Under the pieces are notes generated by a model. It made no database searches. It saw only the letters and a list, made by a program, of their open reading frames with translations, and had not been told where the DNA came from. A DNA stretch of 64,000 bases from JAHJQQ01 sp963737555 (GTDB lineage: Bacteria; Pseudomonadota; Gammaproteobacteria; Thiohalobacterales; Thiohalobacteraceae): positions 124,001 to 188,000 of the forward strand of contig CAVTTB010000009.1 of NCBI GenBank assembly GCA_963737555.1. Reading direction: 5' to 3'. The position numbers and the translations under genes were made by a program. Below, piece after piece: positions 34,511 through 43,866 of the stretch (positions are counted from its first letter, which is position 1; the number at the start of each line of letters is the position of its first letter).

Positions 34511-35086
34511 TCAGAAGCCGAATTGCTCTCCGGCCCCAAGCAAGGTGGCGATGCCGAGTATCGCGAACACCGCTGCGGCGATGCCATGCACCAGTCGCAC
34601 CGGCATGCGCTGGGCGATGCGGTCGCCCAATAACACTGCCGGGACGTTGGCGATCAACATGCCCAGGGTCGTTCCCGCGACGACGAAGATGATGGACTGA
34701 TATTGAGCCGCGAGCGCGACGGTCGCGACTTGGGTCTTGTCGCCCATTTCGGCGAGGAAAAACGCGATCAGGGTGGTGCCGAACACACCGAAGCGCGCCA
34801 GCTTGGCATCGTCCTCGTCGAACTCATCGGGGATCAGCGTCCAGATCGCCATGGCGATGAACGAGAGCCCGAGTACCCAACGCAGTGTCTGCGGTTCCAT
34901 CAAGGCAGGAATCCACGCGCCGAGCGCACCGGCGAGGCTGTGGTTCGCGAGCGTCGCGACCAGAATGCCGACGATGATCGGCCACGGCTTGCGGAATTTG
35001 GCGGCGAGGATGAAGGCCAGGAGTTGCGTCTTATCACCGATTTCGGCGAGGGCGACGATGCCCGTGGAAATGAGGAAGGCTTCCAA
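34511..35086 (-). CDS. UPF0016/Gdt1-type Mn2+ exporter
   Basis: 191 residues of the UPF0016/Gdt1 cation exchanger family, with the two inverted signature motifs VALAEIGDKTQLL and FLAEMGDKTQVAT and six helices. The start is a TTG at 35086 (LEAFLISTG), set by GGAG seven bases upstream; the ORF from 35242 would run through the riboswitch. Manganese export is inferred from the family and strongly supported by the yybP-ykoY motif in the leader. Confidence 0.87.
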   Translation of the reverse strand: MEAFLISTGIVALAEIGDKTQLLAFILAAKFRKPWPIIVGILVATLANHSLAGALGAWIPALMEPQTLRWVLGLSFIAMAIWTLIPDEFDEDDAKLARFGVFGTTLIAFFLAEMGDKTQVATVALAAQYQSIIFVVAGTTLGMLIANVPAVLLGDRIAQRMPVRLVHGIAAAVFAILGIATLLGAGEQFGF

Positions 35087-35154
35087 GTTGATGCTCCAAG
35101 GCCGGACAACAGACGCATGACCACGCCGCTTCTCCGGCCAGTCCGAAGGCAGCA

Positions 35155-35297
35155 TGGTCAAAGGTCTTGCCAAGCCCGGGCGAATCTCATGCGAATCCCA
35201 TGAGAATCTCGGTAACCGCGTACGCCATGACCGATCGGCCAAGTATGTTGACGTAAGCCCCTTCAGGTAACGAAGGGCGACTACTCCCCAATGACGG
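35155..35297 (-). promoter_or_regulatory. yybP-ykoY manganese riboswitch
   Basis: In the minus-strand leader of the UPF0016 gene: GGGGAGTAG (35289-35281), then ACGTCAACATACTTGG (about 35254-35238), and closing strand GGCAAGACCTTTGACC (about 35172-35157). GTCA before the first motif pairs with TGAC at the end to form P1. These are the conserved blocks of the yybP-ykoY aptamer. About 70 nt remain to the TTG start for the expression platform. Confidence 0.85.
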
Positions 35298-35371
35298 GCG
35301 GCATTCTACGGGGGTGATCTGGCGCTGTCTATGCGCCTATTTATCTGTCGGTCGGTCTGTCGGGCCGGCGA

Positions 35372-35626
35372 CTAGGCTCGCCCCAGACCCTTGGAGATCA
35401 GCGCGATTTCATCTTGCTCTGTGATGGGGTGATCGAGGTCGAGAAATTCTTTGTTTACGGTGATGGTGAGCCGGTCATCCTGCAGGGCTTCTTCCCAGGC
35501 CTTGCCGCGTTCGCGCAGATAACGCAACAGATCGCGCGTGGTGTGCACGGTCTTGGGCAGAAATAATTCTTCGGCGCCGCGACCGATGCGATCGGGCAGA
35601 CTGCCGAAATAAAGTACCTTGGCCAT
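35372..35626 (-). CDS. moaD: MoaD/ThiS-family sulfur-carrier-like protein, no terminal Gly-Gly
   Basis: 84 residues with the beta-grasp fold: AKVLYFGSLPDRIGRGAEEL, TTRDLLRYLRERG and ITVNKEFLDLDHPITEQDEI. ATG 35626 has GAGGA upstream. MoaD normally ends in Gly-Gly, which is adenylated and thiocarboxylated; this one ends ISKGLGRA. Other frames at the 3' end do not restore Gly-Gly. Either it needs processing, or it has lost carrier function, or an error affects the end. Divergent from mog. Confidence 0.72.
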   Translation of the reverse strand: MAKVLYFGSLPDRIGRGAEELFLPKTVHTTRDLLRYLRERGKAWEEALQDDRLTITVNKEFLDLDHPITEQDEIALISKGLGRA

Positions 35627-35766
35627 GTTCAATCCTCGTCGCGTTGTGGCGGTATTGTCCGGTCTATCGCGCTGAGGTCAACAACAGAGGCTCAGCGGGT
35701 TTGATTCTGATCAGGCGCGCTTTGGTATACTGCGCCGCTCCGCACAGCCATCCAGGAACATCGCGC

Positions 35767-36307
35767 ATGACGCAGACTGTCGCCCGCATCGGTATCGTCA
35801 CCGTCTCCGACCGCGCCAGTCGCGGCGAATACCAAGACCTCGGTGGTCCTGCCATCCATGCCTGGCTGACGCGCGCGTTGACCTCGCCTTGGGAAGCGGT
35901 GGCGCGGGTGATTCCCGACGAGCGTGAGCAGGTCGAGGCAACGCTCAAGGAATTATGCGATACGCACGGCTTGCTGTCTGGTGGTGACGACCGGTGGTAC
36001 CGGCCCGGCGCCGCGCGATGTGACGCCGGAGGCGACCGAGGCCGTCATCGATAAACTCATGCCGGGGTTTGGTGAGCAGATGCGCGCCGTGTCGCTCCAG
36101 CATGTGCCGACGGCGATTCTGTCGCGACAGCTTGCGGGTATCCGAGGCCAATCGCTGATCATCAACCTGCCGGGTAAACCCGCCGCCATCGCCGAGTGCC
36201 TTGAAGCGGTGTTCCCCGCCGTGCCGTATTGTATTGATCTCATCGGCGGCGCGTTTCTCACCACGGATGAAGCCTTCGTCAAGGCATTCCGGCCGAAGCA
36301 GAAATAA
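35767..36307 (+). CDS. mog: Molybdopterin adenylyltransferase (MogA/MoaB family; frameshifted)
   Basis: ATG 35767 starts QTVARIGIVTVSDRASRGEY. After DTHG the frame diverges; the next frame continues CLVVTTGGTGPAPRDVTPEA, the catalytic MPT-binding motif, to the stop at 36307. One extra T near 35968 explains the break (GGCTTGC for GGCTGC). Corrected length ~180 residues fits Mog. It adenylates molybdopterin before metal insertion. Linked to the divergent moaD-like gene. Confidence 0.85.
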
Positions 36308-36391
36308 TCTTGCGTTGCGAGAAGCGTAGCACGAACCCAAGCCGAAAATGCTTTGGGATTGCTTCGCGGCAATGCCGAGGTTCCAGTGTCC

Positions 36392-38585
36392 TCAGTTCAA
36401 TTCGCGCTTGAGAATCACGCCCGCCAGCGGCGGCAGGGTGAGTACGAGCGAGCAGGGATGGCCCATCCACGGTGTCGGTTCGGTGTGCAGGATCTGTTCG
36501 CCGATATTGCCGCCCGCGTAGAACGCCGAGTCCGAATTCAACACCACCCGATAACTGCCGTGTTCTGGAACGCCCAGGCGATAGCCGTTGCGGACGACCG
36601 GTGTGAAGTTGAATGCGGTGATCAGCGCGGAGTGCTCCGCGCGGCGCTGGTAGCTGATGACCGACTGCGCCGCATCGTGGCAATCGATCCAGTCGAAGCC
36701 GGAAAATTCGAATTCATGGCGGTGCAGCGCCGGCTCTTCGCGATACAGTCGGTTGAGATCGCGGACCAGATTCTGCACGCCCACATGCGGCGCGTATTCC
36801 AGCGCCTGCCATTCCAGCGGCGCGTTGCAGTTCCATTCCGAACGCTGGCCGAATTCAGAACCCATGAACAACAGCTTCTTGCCCGGATACGTCCACAGAT
36901 AGGTATACAGCAGGCGCAGATTGGCGAACTGCTGCCACTCGTCGCCGGGCATTTTGTGCAGCATGGACGACTTGCCGTGCACGACTTCGTCGTGCGAGAA
37001 CGGCAGCACGAAATTTTCGGTGAAGGCATACAGCAGACCGAAGGTGAGCTGGTCATGGTGGAAATGCCGATGCACCGGATCCTTGCTGAAATAGATCAGC
37101 GTGTCGTGCATCCAGCCCATGTTCCACTTCATGGAGAAACCCAGACCGCCGACATACGCGGGCCGTGTGACCTGCGGCCAGGCAGTGGATTCCTCGGCGA
37201 TCATCATGGTGCCCGGATGCTGGCCGTGGGTGACTTGGTTGAGCTGACGCAGAAAATCGATGGCCTCCAGATTCTCGCGGCCACCGTACATGTTCGGCAG
37301 CCACTCGCCCGCTTCGCGCGAATAATCCAGATACAGCATCGACGCCACGGCATCCACGCGCAGGCCGTCGATGTGACATTCCTCGATCCAGAACAGCGCC
37401 GAGGACAGCAGGAAATTGCGCACCTCGTTGCGACCGTAGTTGAAGATCAGCGTGCCCCATTCGCGGTGTTCGCCGCGGCGCGGGTCTTCGTGTTCGTAGA
37501 GCGCGCTGCCGTCGAAACGCGCCAGGGCGTGATCGTCTTTCGGGAAGTGGCCCGGGGCCCAGTCGAGAATCACACCGATGCCGTGCTGATGACATTGATC
37601 GACGAACGTGCGGAACTCGTCCGGCGTTCCATGCCGACTGGTCGGCGCGTAGTAGCCGGTGGCCTGATAGCCCCAGGAATCGTCCAGCGGGTGTTCGGTG
37701 ACCGGCAGCAGCTCGATGTGCGTGAAGCCTTGCGCCGCGACATACGGGATGAGCTGTTCGGCCAGTTCGAGATAGCTGAGGAATTCGCCGTTCGGGCCGC
37801 GCCGCCAGGAACCCAGATGCACTTCGTAGATCGACATCGGCGCGTGCAGCCAATCGCTGTCGCGGCGGGCCTGCATCCAGGCGTCGTCGCCCCAGCTGTA
37901 ACTGGCCGGTGCGGGAACGCGTCCGGCGGTGCCGGGACGGTATTCGAAGGCGCGGCCGTAGGGGTCGATCTTGACGTGCACGGTGCCGTGCTCGCGATTG
38001 CGGATTTCATATTTGTAGAGTTGACCCGCATTCAGGCCGGGGATGAACAGTTCCCAGATGCCGCTGCCGCCGCGCACGCGCATCGGATGACGGCGGCCGT
38101 CCCAGGCATTGAATTCACCCACCACGCTGACGCGTTCGGCGCTGGGCGCCCAGACGGCGAATAACACGCCGTCGATGCCGTCGGCCTGATGCGGCTGTGC
38201 GCCCATGAAACGGTAGGCATGCCAGTGGCGGCCTTCGCCAAACAGGTGCAGATCGAAATCGCCGAGCTGCTCGGGGAAACAATACGGATCGTAATCGACA
38301 TGCGTGTTGCCGGCTCGGTCAGTCCACTCCAGACGATAGCGCTCCGGCACCACGCCGGCAGGCCCCTTGCCAAGCGAAGAAATCCGTACCGGTGATGCGT
38401 TGCATCGGTGCATGGTTTTCGACCAATTGCGCGGAACGTGCGCCCGGGAGATAGGCGAGTACGCGTTCGCCGCCGCCATGCGGATGACGTCCGAGTACGG
38501 CGAAGGGATCGTGATGGCGCGCCTCGGCGATCAGTTGCAGCGCAGGGTCGCGTGTATCGGTCAGGGAACTTGCGGCTTTGAGCAT
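36392..38585 (-). CDS. glgB: GlgB, 1,4-alpha-glucan branching enzyme (5' frameshift)
   Basis: Introduces alpha-1,6 branches into glycogen. The N-terminus is in the frame starting ATG 38585 (RHHDPFAVLGRHPHGGGERV), which loses homology after DFFAWQG. The main frame resumes PAGVVPERYRLEW. Removing one base from CCCC at 38363-38366 joins them to ~730 residues. GH13 catalytic residues: Asp in DGLRVDAVASMLY, Glu in MIAEESTAW and Asp in FSHDEVVHGK. Divergent from glgC. Confidence 0.9.
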
Positions 38586-38780
38586 GGCACTTTACCAAGT
38601 GAGGTGCAGGTACGCCCGCGCGGTCTCGCGCCGGGGCACGGATGTCATTCCAAGTTGATGGTCAAATGGTACCATAGACCCGCGCGGGGAACGGCCTGTG
38701 CGGTCGAGGGTGTTTGCTTCAGATCAAGCAGAAGCTATACCGGTAGCGGTGTGAAGTCACAATTAAGGAGATTTTCTAGC

Positions 38781-40050
38781 ATGAATCCCGGCCAGACACA
38801 GCGTTTCGTCAGCCGTCTTACCCGCAATACCTTGGCGCTGATTCTGGCGGGCGGGCGCGGTTCCCGCCTCAAGCATCTCACCCTGTGGCGTGCCAAACCC
38901 GCCGTGCCCTTCGGCGGCAAATTCCGCATCATCGATTTCCCCTTGTCCAACTGTATGAACTCCGGCATCCGTCGCATGGGCGTGCTGACGCAGTACAAGT
39001 CGCACTCGCTGATCCAGCATATCCACCGTGGCTGGAATTTCCTGCGTGGCGAGTTCAATGAGTTCGTCGAGTTGCTGCCCGCGCAGCAGCGCATCGAGAC
39101 CTCGTGGTACGAGGGCACCGCCGATGCGGTCTATCAAAACCTGGACATCATCCGCAATCACGGCCCTGAGTTCGTGTTGATCCTCGCGGGCGATCACATC
39201 TATAAAATGGACTACGGTCCGATGATCGCCGAACACGTCAAACGCGGCGCGGATATGACCGTGGGTTGCATCGAAGTGGGTCTGCAACGTGCCACGGAAT
39301 TCGGCGTGATGAGCGTGGACGAAGACAATCGCGTTATCGAGTTCCAGGAAAAACCGGTCAATCCGCAGCCGATGCCCGGCAATCCTGCCATGGCGCTGGC
39401 CTCGATGGGTATCTATGTCTTCAATACCGAATTCCTCTACAAAATCCTGATTCAGGATAGCGACGATGAAGCCTCTACGCACGACTTCGGTAAAGACATT
39501 ATCCCCGGCGTTATCCAGTCGCATAAGGTCATCGCCTATCCCTTTCGCGACGAAGAGACCGGCAAGTCAGGCGTATTGGCGCGACGTGGGGACTGTCGAT
39601 GCCTTCTGGGAAGCTAACCTGGAACTGATCGGCATCACACCGGAATTGAATCTCTACGACGCTAAGTGGCCGATCTGGACCTATCAGGAACAATTGCCGC
39701 CGGCCAAGTTCATCTTTGACGACGATGACCGTCGTGGCATGGCAGTGGACTCCATGGTCTCCGGTGGCTGCATCATCTCCGGTGCGCTGGTGCGCCACTC
39801 GCTGCTGTTCTCAAACGTCAAAGTGCATTCGCGTTCCAAGCTGCAAGACGCGGTGGTGCTGCCCAATGTCGAGATCGGCGAGAACTGTCGGATCACCCGC
39901 GCGGTCATCGACAAGGGCTGTCATGTTCCGCCACATACCATCATCGGCGAAGACCCCGTCGCCGATGCCGAACGGTTCTATGTGTCCGAGGGCGGCGTGG
40001 TGTTGGTGACACCGGAAATGCTCGGCCAGGAGTTGCATCATGTCCGCTGA
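38781..40050 (+). CDS. glgC: GlgC, glucose-1-phosphate adenylyltransferase (frameshifted)
   Basis: Makes ADP-glucose for glycogen. ATG 38781 follows AAGGAG. ALILAGGRGSRLKHLTLWRA is the nucleotide-binding loop and FRIIDFPLSNCMNSGI the family signature. The frame breaks after FRDEETGK near 39563-39566 and continues in the next frame from YWRDVGTVDAFWEANLEL through the left-handed beta-helix to 40050. Corrected length ~422 residues is normal. The 3' end overlaps the GH57 gene by 11 bp. Confidence 0.9.
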
Positions 40051-41758
40051 GCCGAAGCTGAACGTCGTGCTGTGCTGGCATATGCATCAGCCGCAGTACT
40101 GCAACATGATGAGTGGCGAGTATCAGCAGCCGTGGTCCTATCTGCACGCCATCAAGGATTATGTCGATATGGCGGCGCATATCGAGGCGGTACCGAATGC
40201 GCGCGCGGTGGTGAATTTCGCGCCGATCCTGCTCGATCAGTTGTCTGATTACGCCGGTCAGGTGCGCGGTTTCCTGCGCGAAGGTAAGACCATTCGCGAT
40301 CCGCTGCTCGATGCGCTGGGTGCTGCCGTGTTGCCAACGCAGACCGAAGCGCGGTTGAAGCTGATCAAGGATTGTCTGCGCGCGAATCAGAAGCGCCTTA
40401 TCGACCGGTTTCCACACTATCAGCGCTTGGCGGAGATGGCGCGTTGGTTCAGCACGCACACAGAGAGTCTGTGTTATCTCAGCGATCAGTTTCTGGTTGA
40501 TCTGCTGGTGTGGTATCACCTGGCCTGGATGGGCGAGACGGTGCGTCGCAGCGATGCGCGGGTGCGCAAACTCATCGAACAGGGCGGTCATTATTCATTG
40601 CATGATCGGCGTGACTTGATCACCGTCATCGGCGAGCTGCTGTCGGGCGTGATTGACCGTTATGCGCGCCTGGCCAAGGAAGGCAAGGTGGAAATCGCCG
40701 TGACGCCGTATGCGCACCCGATCATGCCACTGTTACTCGACATTAAATCTGCGCACGATGCCATGCCGGCCGCACCGCTGCCTGAAATGTCCGCCTACCC
40801 GGGCGGATTGGAGCGTTCTGAATGGCATATCCGCGAAGCCATCAATACGTGTGAGCAGTACTTCGATTTCCGACCGCGCGGCTGCTGGCCGGCGGAAGGT
40901 AGTGTCAGCACGGCGACATTGCAGTTGCTGGAGAAGCATGGCTTCGAGTGGGCGGCCAGTGGCGAGAGCGTGCTGTTTCACAGTGTCGCGCACGATGAGA
41001 CGCTCAAGGAACGGTCGCGCGAGGAACTGCTGTTTCAGCCGTATCATGTGCAAAACGGCAAACTGGCGTGTTTCTTCCGCGATGATGGCCTATCCGACAT
41101 GGTCGGTTTTACCTATACCGATTGGCATGCCGACGATGCCGTCGCCAATCTGATCCATCATCTCGACACTATCCGCACCACCAGCGCGCCGGACTCGCGA
41201 CGCATTGTCTCGATCATTCTCGATGGCGAGAATGCCTGGGAGTACTATCCGGAAAACGGTTATTACTTTCTGCATGCGCTGTATCAGCAGTTGGCGGAGC
41301 ATCCGCAGATCAATCTCACCACCTTTTCGGAATACCTCGATGCCGGCAACGGCGCGGCTGAAATCAAGTCGCTGGTGGCGGGCAGTTGGGTGTACGGTAC
41401 GTTTTCGACATGGATCGGCGACCGCGACAAGAATCGCGGCTGGGATATGCTCGGCGACGCCAAGCGCATGTTCGACGACGTGACCCACGGTGGGCGCATC
41501 GACTCCGATCAGCTCGCCGCCGCGCAGCATCAGTTGGCCATCTGCGAGGGGTCAGACTGGTTCTGGTGGTTTGGCGATTACAATCCTGCCGATAGCGTGC
41601 AGGACTTCGATCGTCTATTCCGCATGCATCTGGCGAATCTCTACCAGATGCTGGGTAAAGAGCCGCCGGAATATCTTACCCAAGCCTTTTCGCACGGCAG
41701 CAGCGGCCCCGGCCCAGCGGCGGGTGGTGTAATGCGTCACGGTCAGCCGCAGGGCTGA
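40040..41758 (+). CDS. GH57-family glycoside hydrolase (amylase/branching type)
   Basis: 572 residues. N-terminal LNVVLCWHMHQPQYCN is the GH57 motif 1 (HQP); RPRGCWPAEGSVS is motif 3 with the Glu nucleophile region; DGENAWEYYPENG fits motif 4. Predicted to act on alpha-glucans; exact bond specificity (4-alpha-glucanotransferase, amylase or amylopullulanase) is not readable. Between glgC and malQ, likely in one operon. Confidence 0.85.
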   Translation: MSAEPKLNVVLCWHMHQPQYCNMMSGEYQQPWSYLHAIKDYVDMAAHIEAVPNARAVVNFAPILLDQLSDYAGQVRGFLREGKTIRDPLLDALGAAVLPTQTEARLKLIKDCLRANQKRLIDRFPHYQRLAEMARWFSTHTESLCYLSDQFLVDLLVWYHLAWMGETVRRSDARVRKLIEQGGHYSLHDRRDLITVIGELLSGVIDRYARLAKEGKVEIAVTPYAHPIMPLLLDIKSAHDAMPAAPLPEMSAYPGGLERSEWHIREAINTCEQYFDFRPRGCWPAEGSVSTATLQLLEKHGFEWAASGESVLFHSVAHDETLKERSREELLFQPYHVQNGKLACFFRDDGLSDMVGFTYTDWHADDAVANLIHHLDTIRTTSAPDSRRIVSIILDGENAWEYYPENGYYFLHALYQQLAEHPQINLTTFSEYLDAGNGAAEIKSLVAGSWVYGTFSTWIGDRDKNRGWDMLGDAKRMFDDVTHGGRIDSDQLAAAQHQLAICEGSDWFWWFGDYNPADSVQDFDRLFRMHLANLYQMLGKEPPEYLTQAFSHGSSGPGPAAGGVMRHGQPQG

Positions 41759-41764
41759 CGCGCG

Positions 41765-43246
41765 ATGTCGCTGCCGATCAATCCCAACAGTCCCTTCGCT
41801 CAGCGCCGCGCCGGCATCCTGCTGCATCCGACTTCGCTACCGGGCACTGGCGATTGCGGCGAACTCGGTGCGGAGGCCTTCCGCTTCGTGGATTTTCTGG
41901 CCAGCGCCGGCATCAGCGTCTGGCAGATGTTGCCGCTCGGCCCGACCCACGCCGGCGGCTCGCCGTATCAATGCACCTCGGTACATGCGGGCAACCCGCA
42001 GCTGATCAGTCTGCAACGGTTGATGGAGTGGGGGTGGCTGAGGGCGGGCGGTTTGGACACGCCCTGCGGCAACGATTGGCGCTGCAATCAATTGTGCGCC
42101 GCCTATGCCGGATTCCAAGGTGTCGCGACGGCAGCCGAGCGTGTCGAGTATGCTGATTTCCGTACCACCCATGCCGCGTGGCTGAACGATTACGCGCTCT
42201 ATGAGGCGTTGCGTGCAGAACATCAGGGTCGCGGTTGGTTCGATTGGCACCGGCCGTTGCGTGATCGCGAGACGGTGGCGCTGGACGATGCACGCCATCG
42301 CTGCGCCGTGATGATCGAACAAGTGTGTTTCAATCAATTCGTGTTCTTCCGTCAATGGCATGACCTGCGTCGTTATGCCAACGAACGCGGTGTGTTGCTG
42401 TTTGGCGATGTGCCGATTTTCGTCGCCTACGACAGCGCCGAGGTGTGGGCGCAACGCGAATATTTCCGCGTCGACGCCGAAGGTCGACTCGAAGTCGTGG
42501 CCGGTGTGCCGCCGGATTATTTTTCCGCCACCGGTCAGCGCTGGGGCAACCCGCATTATCATTGGGAGCGCATCGAGGCTGATGGCTTCCGCTGGTGGAT
42601 CGAACGCATGCGCACTCAGCGTGAACTGTTCGATCTGATCCGCATCGATCATTTTCGCGGCTTCGAGGCGCACTGGGAGATTCCCGCGAGCGCCGAGACC
42701 GCTATCGATGGCTGTTGGGTCAAGGCGCCGGGCGAGCGCTTGTTCCAGGCACTGCTCGACAGTCTGCATGCGCTGCCATTGGTCGCCGAAGACCTCGGTA
42801 TCATTACGCCCGAAGTCGATGCGTTGCGGCTGCGTTTCGGCCTGCCCGGCATGAAAATCCTGCAATTCGCCTTTGGCGGTGACGCCAGCAATCCTTATCT
42901 TCCGCATCATCACGAGCGCCTGAGTGTCGCCTATACAGGCACCCACGATAACGACACCACGCTCGGTTGGTATCAATCACTCGACGATGCCACCCGCACG
43001 CATCTGCACGAATATCTCTATCTGCCGACCGAGCCGATGCCATGGCCGTTGATCCGCGCGGCCTTGGCGTCGGTAGCGGTGCTCGCCATCATTCCGCTGC
43101 AGGATGCGCTGGCGCTGGATTCGGAACACCGCATGAACACGCCTGGCGTCGCCGAAGGTAATTGGCGCTGGCGCTTCACCTGGGAACAACTGCCGGATGG
43201 TCTCGACGAAAGATTGCGACAATTGCTGCAACTCTACGGCCGCTGA
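41765..43246 (+). CDS. malQ: MalQ, 4-alpha-glucanotransferase
   Basis: 493 residues of GH77. RRAGILLHPTSLPGTGDCGE at the N-terminus; catalytic Asp in LIRIDHFRGFEAHWEIP, Glu in PLVAEDLGIIT and Asp in YTGTHDNDTTLGW. Disproportionates maltodextrins, feeding glgP. Starts 6 bp after the GH57 gene. Followed by an intergenic repeat. Confidence 0.93.
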   Translation: MSLPINPNSPFAQRRAGILLHPTSLPGTGDCGELGAEAFRFVDFLASAGISVWQMLPLGPTHAGGSPYQCTSVHAGNPQLISLQRLMEWGWLRAGGLDTPCGNDWRCNQLCAAYAGFQGVATAAERVEYADFRTTHAAWLNDYALYEALRAEHQGRGWFDWHRPLRDRETVALDDARHRCAVMIEQVCFNQFVFFRQWHDLRRYANERGVLLFGDVPIFVAYDSAEVWAQREYFRVDAEGRLEVVAGVPPDYFSATGQRWGNPHYHWERIEADGFRWWIERMRTQRELFDLIRIDHFRGFEAHWEIPASAETAIDGCWVKAPGERLFQALLDSLHALPLVAEDLGIITPEVDALRLRFGLPGMKILQFAFGGDASNPYLPHHHERLSVAYTGTHDNDTTLGWYQSLDDATRTHLHEYLYLPTEPMPWPLIRAALASVAVLAIIPLQDALALDSEHRMNTPGVAEGNWRWRFTWEQLPDGLDERLRQLLQLYGR

Positions 43247-43302
43247 TCGCGCGGTCTTTGTGTGTATTATTGCGCGTTACATCTTTGCCTGACAGATTAC
43301 CG

Positions 43303-43396
43303 GTAGCCCGGATGCAGGCCCCCTATCCGTTTTGGGGACCGGAATCCAGGGTGAAGCCGCTGTTCTCCCGGATTCCGCTTAGCTCCATCCGGGCTA
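43303..43396. repeat. Palindromic repeat, GTAGCCCGGATG ends
   Basis: Begins GTAGCCCGGATGCAGGC and ends CATCCGGGCTAC in inverted orientation. The same ends bound the repeat at 49536-49682. Lies between malQ and the DUF6394 gene. Confidence 0.7.
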
Positions 43397-43478
43397 CGCA
43401 GTGTCATGTAATTACGTAAACATCAATAATTTGTCTCCTGGTATGAGTGAGGCAAGCGAGTATCGATAAGGAGAGACC

Positions 43479-43862
43479 ATGAATCTCGAGAAAGTTATTT
43501 TTGCCTTCTTCATCGTGCTCGCGCTCACGTTGAACTTCGGATTCTATGTCGGTGAAATCGACAACCCGGTGCATCACAATATCTATGAGCTCTATGCCGC
43601 GTTGGTGGTCAGCCTGATCGCCACCGTGCTCAAGCTCGGCGACCGCACCCACCTCGGCGCGGTATTGTTGGCCACCAGCCTGGTCGCCGATCTGCAATTG
43701 ATCACGGCAGCATTGGTGTGGGCGTATGCCGATCACATTTCGGTCGGTGGCATGACGCCGCACATCATGGTTGCCATCGTGTCCCTCTCCGGTGGCGCGG
43801 TGCTGGCGAACTTCACCTCGGTGGTCTTGCTGGTTGCGGAAACCATCGCCATCCGGCGCTAG
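43479..43862 (+). CDS. DUF6394-type small membrane protein
   Basis: 127 residues with four hydrophobic helices: VIFAFFIVLALTLNFGFYV, YELYAALVVSLIATVLKL, LVADLQLITAALVWAYA and ISVGGMTPHIMVAIVSLSGG. RBS AAGGAGA. Four bp before a K+ channel gene; from memory the DUF6394 family is habitually paired with such channels, suggesting an accessory subunit. No direct function known. Confidence 0.65.
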   Translation: MNLEKVIFAFFIVLALTLNFGFYVGEIDNPVHHNIYELYAALVVSLIATVLKLGDRTHLGAVLLATSLVADLQLITAALVWAYADHISVGGMTPHIMVAIVSLSGGAVLANFTSVVLLVAETIAIRR

Positions 43863-43866
43863 CGCC

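Noticed and set aside
36353..38164. 603-residue plus-strand ORF opposite glgB
   Set aside because: Mirror frame of glgB; no recognisable domain, and glgB has all catalytic residues.
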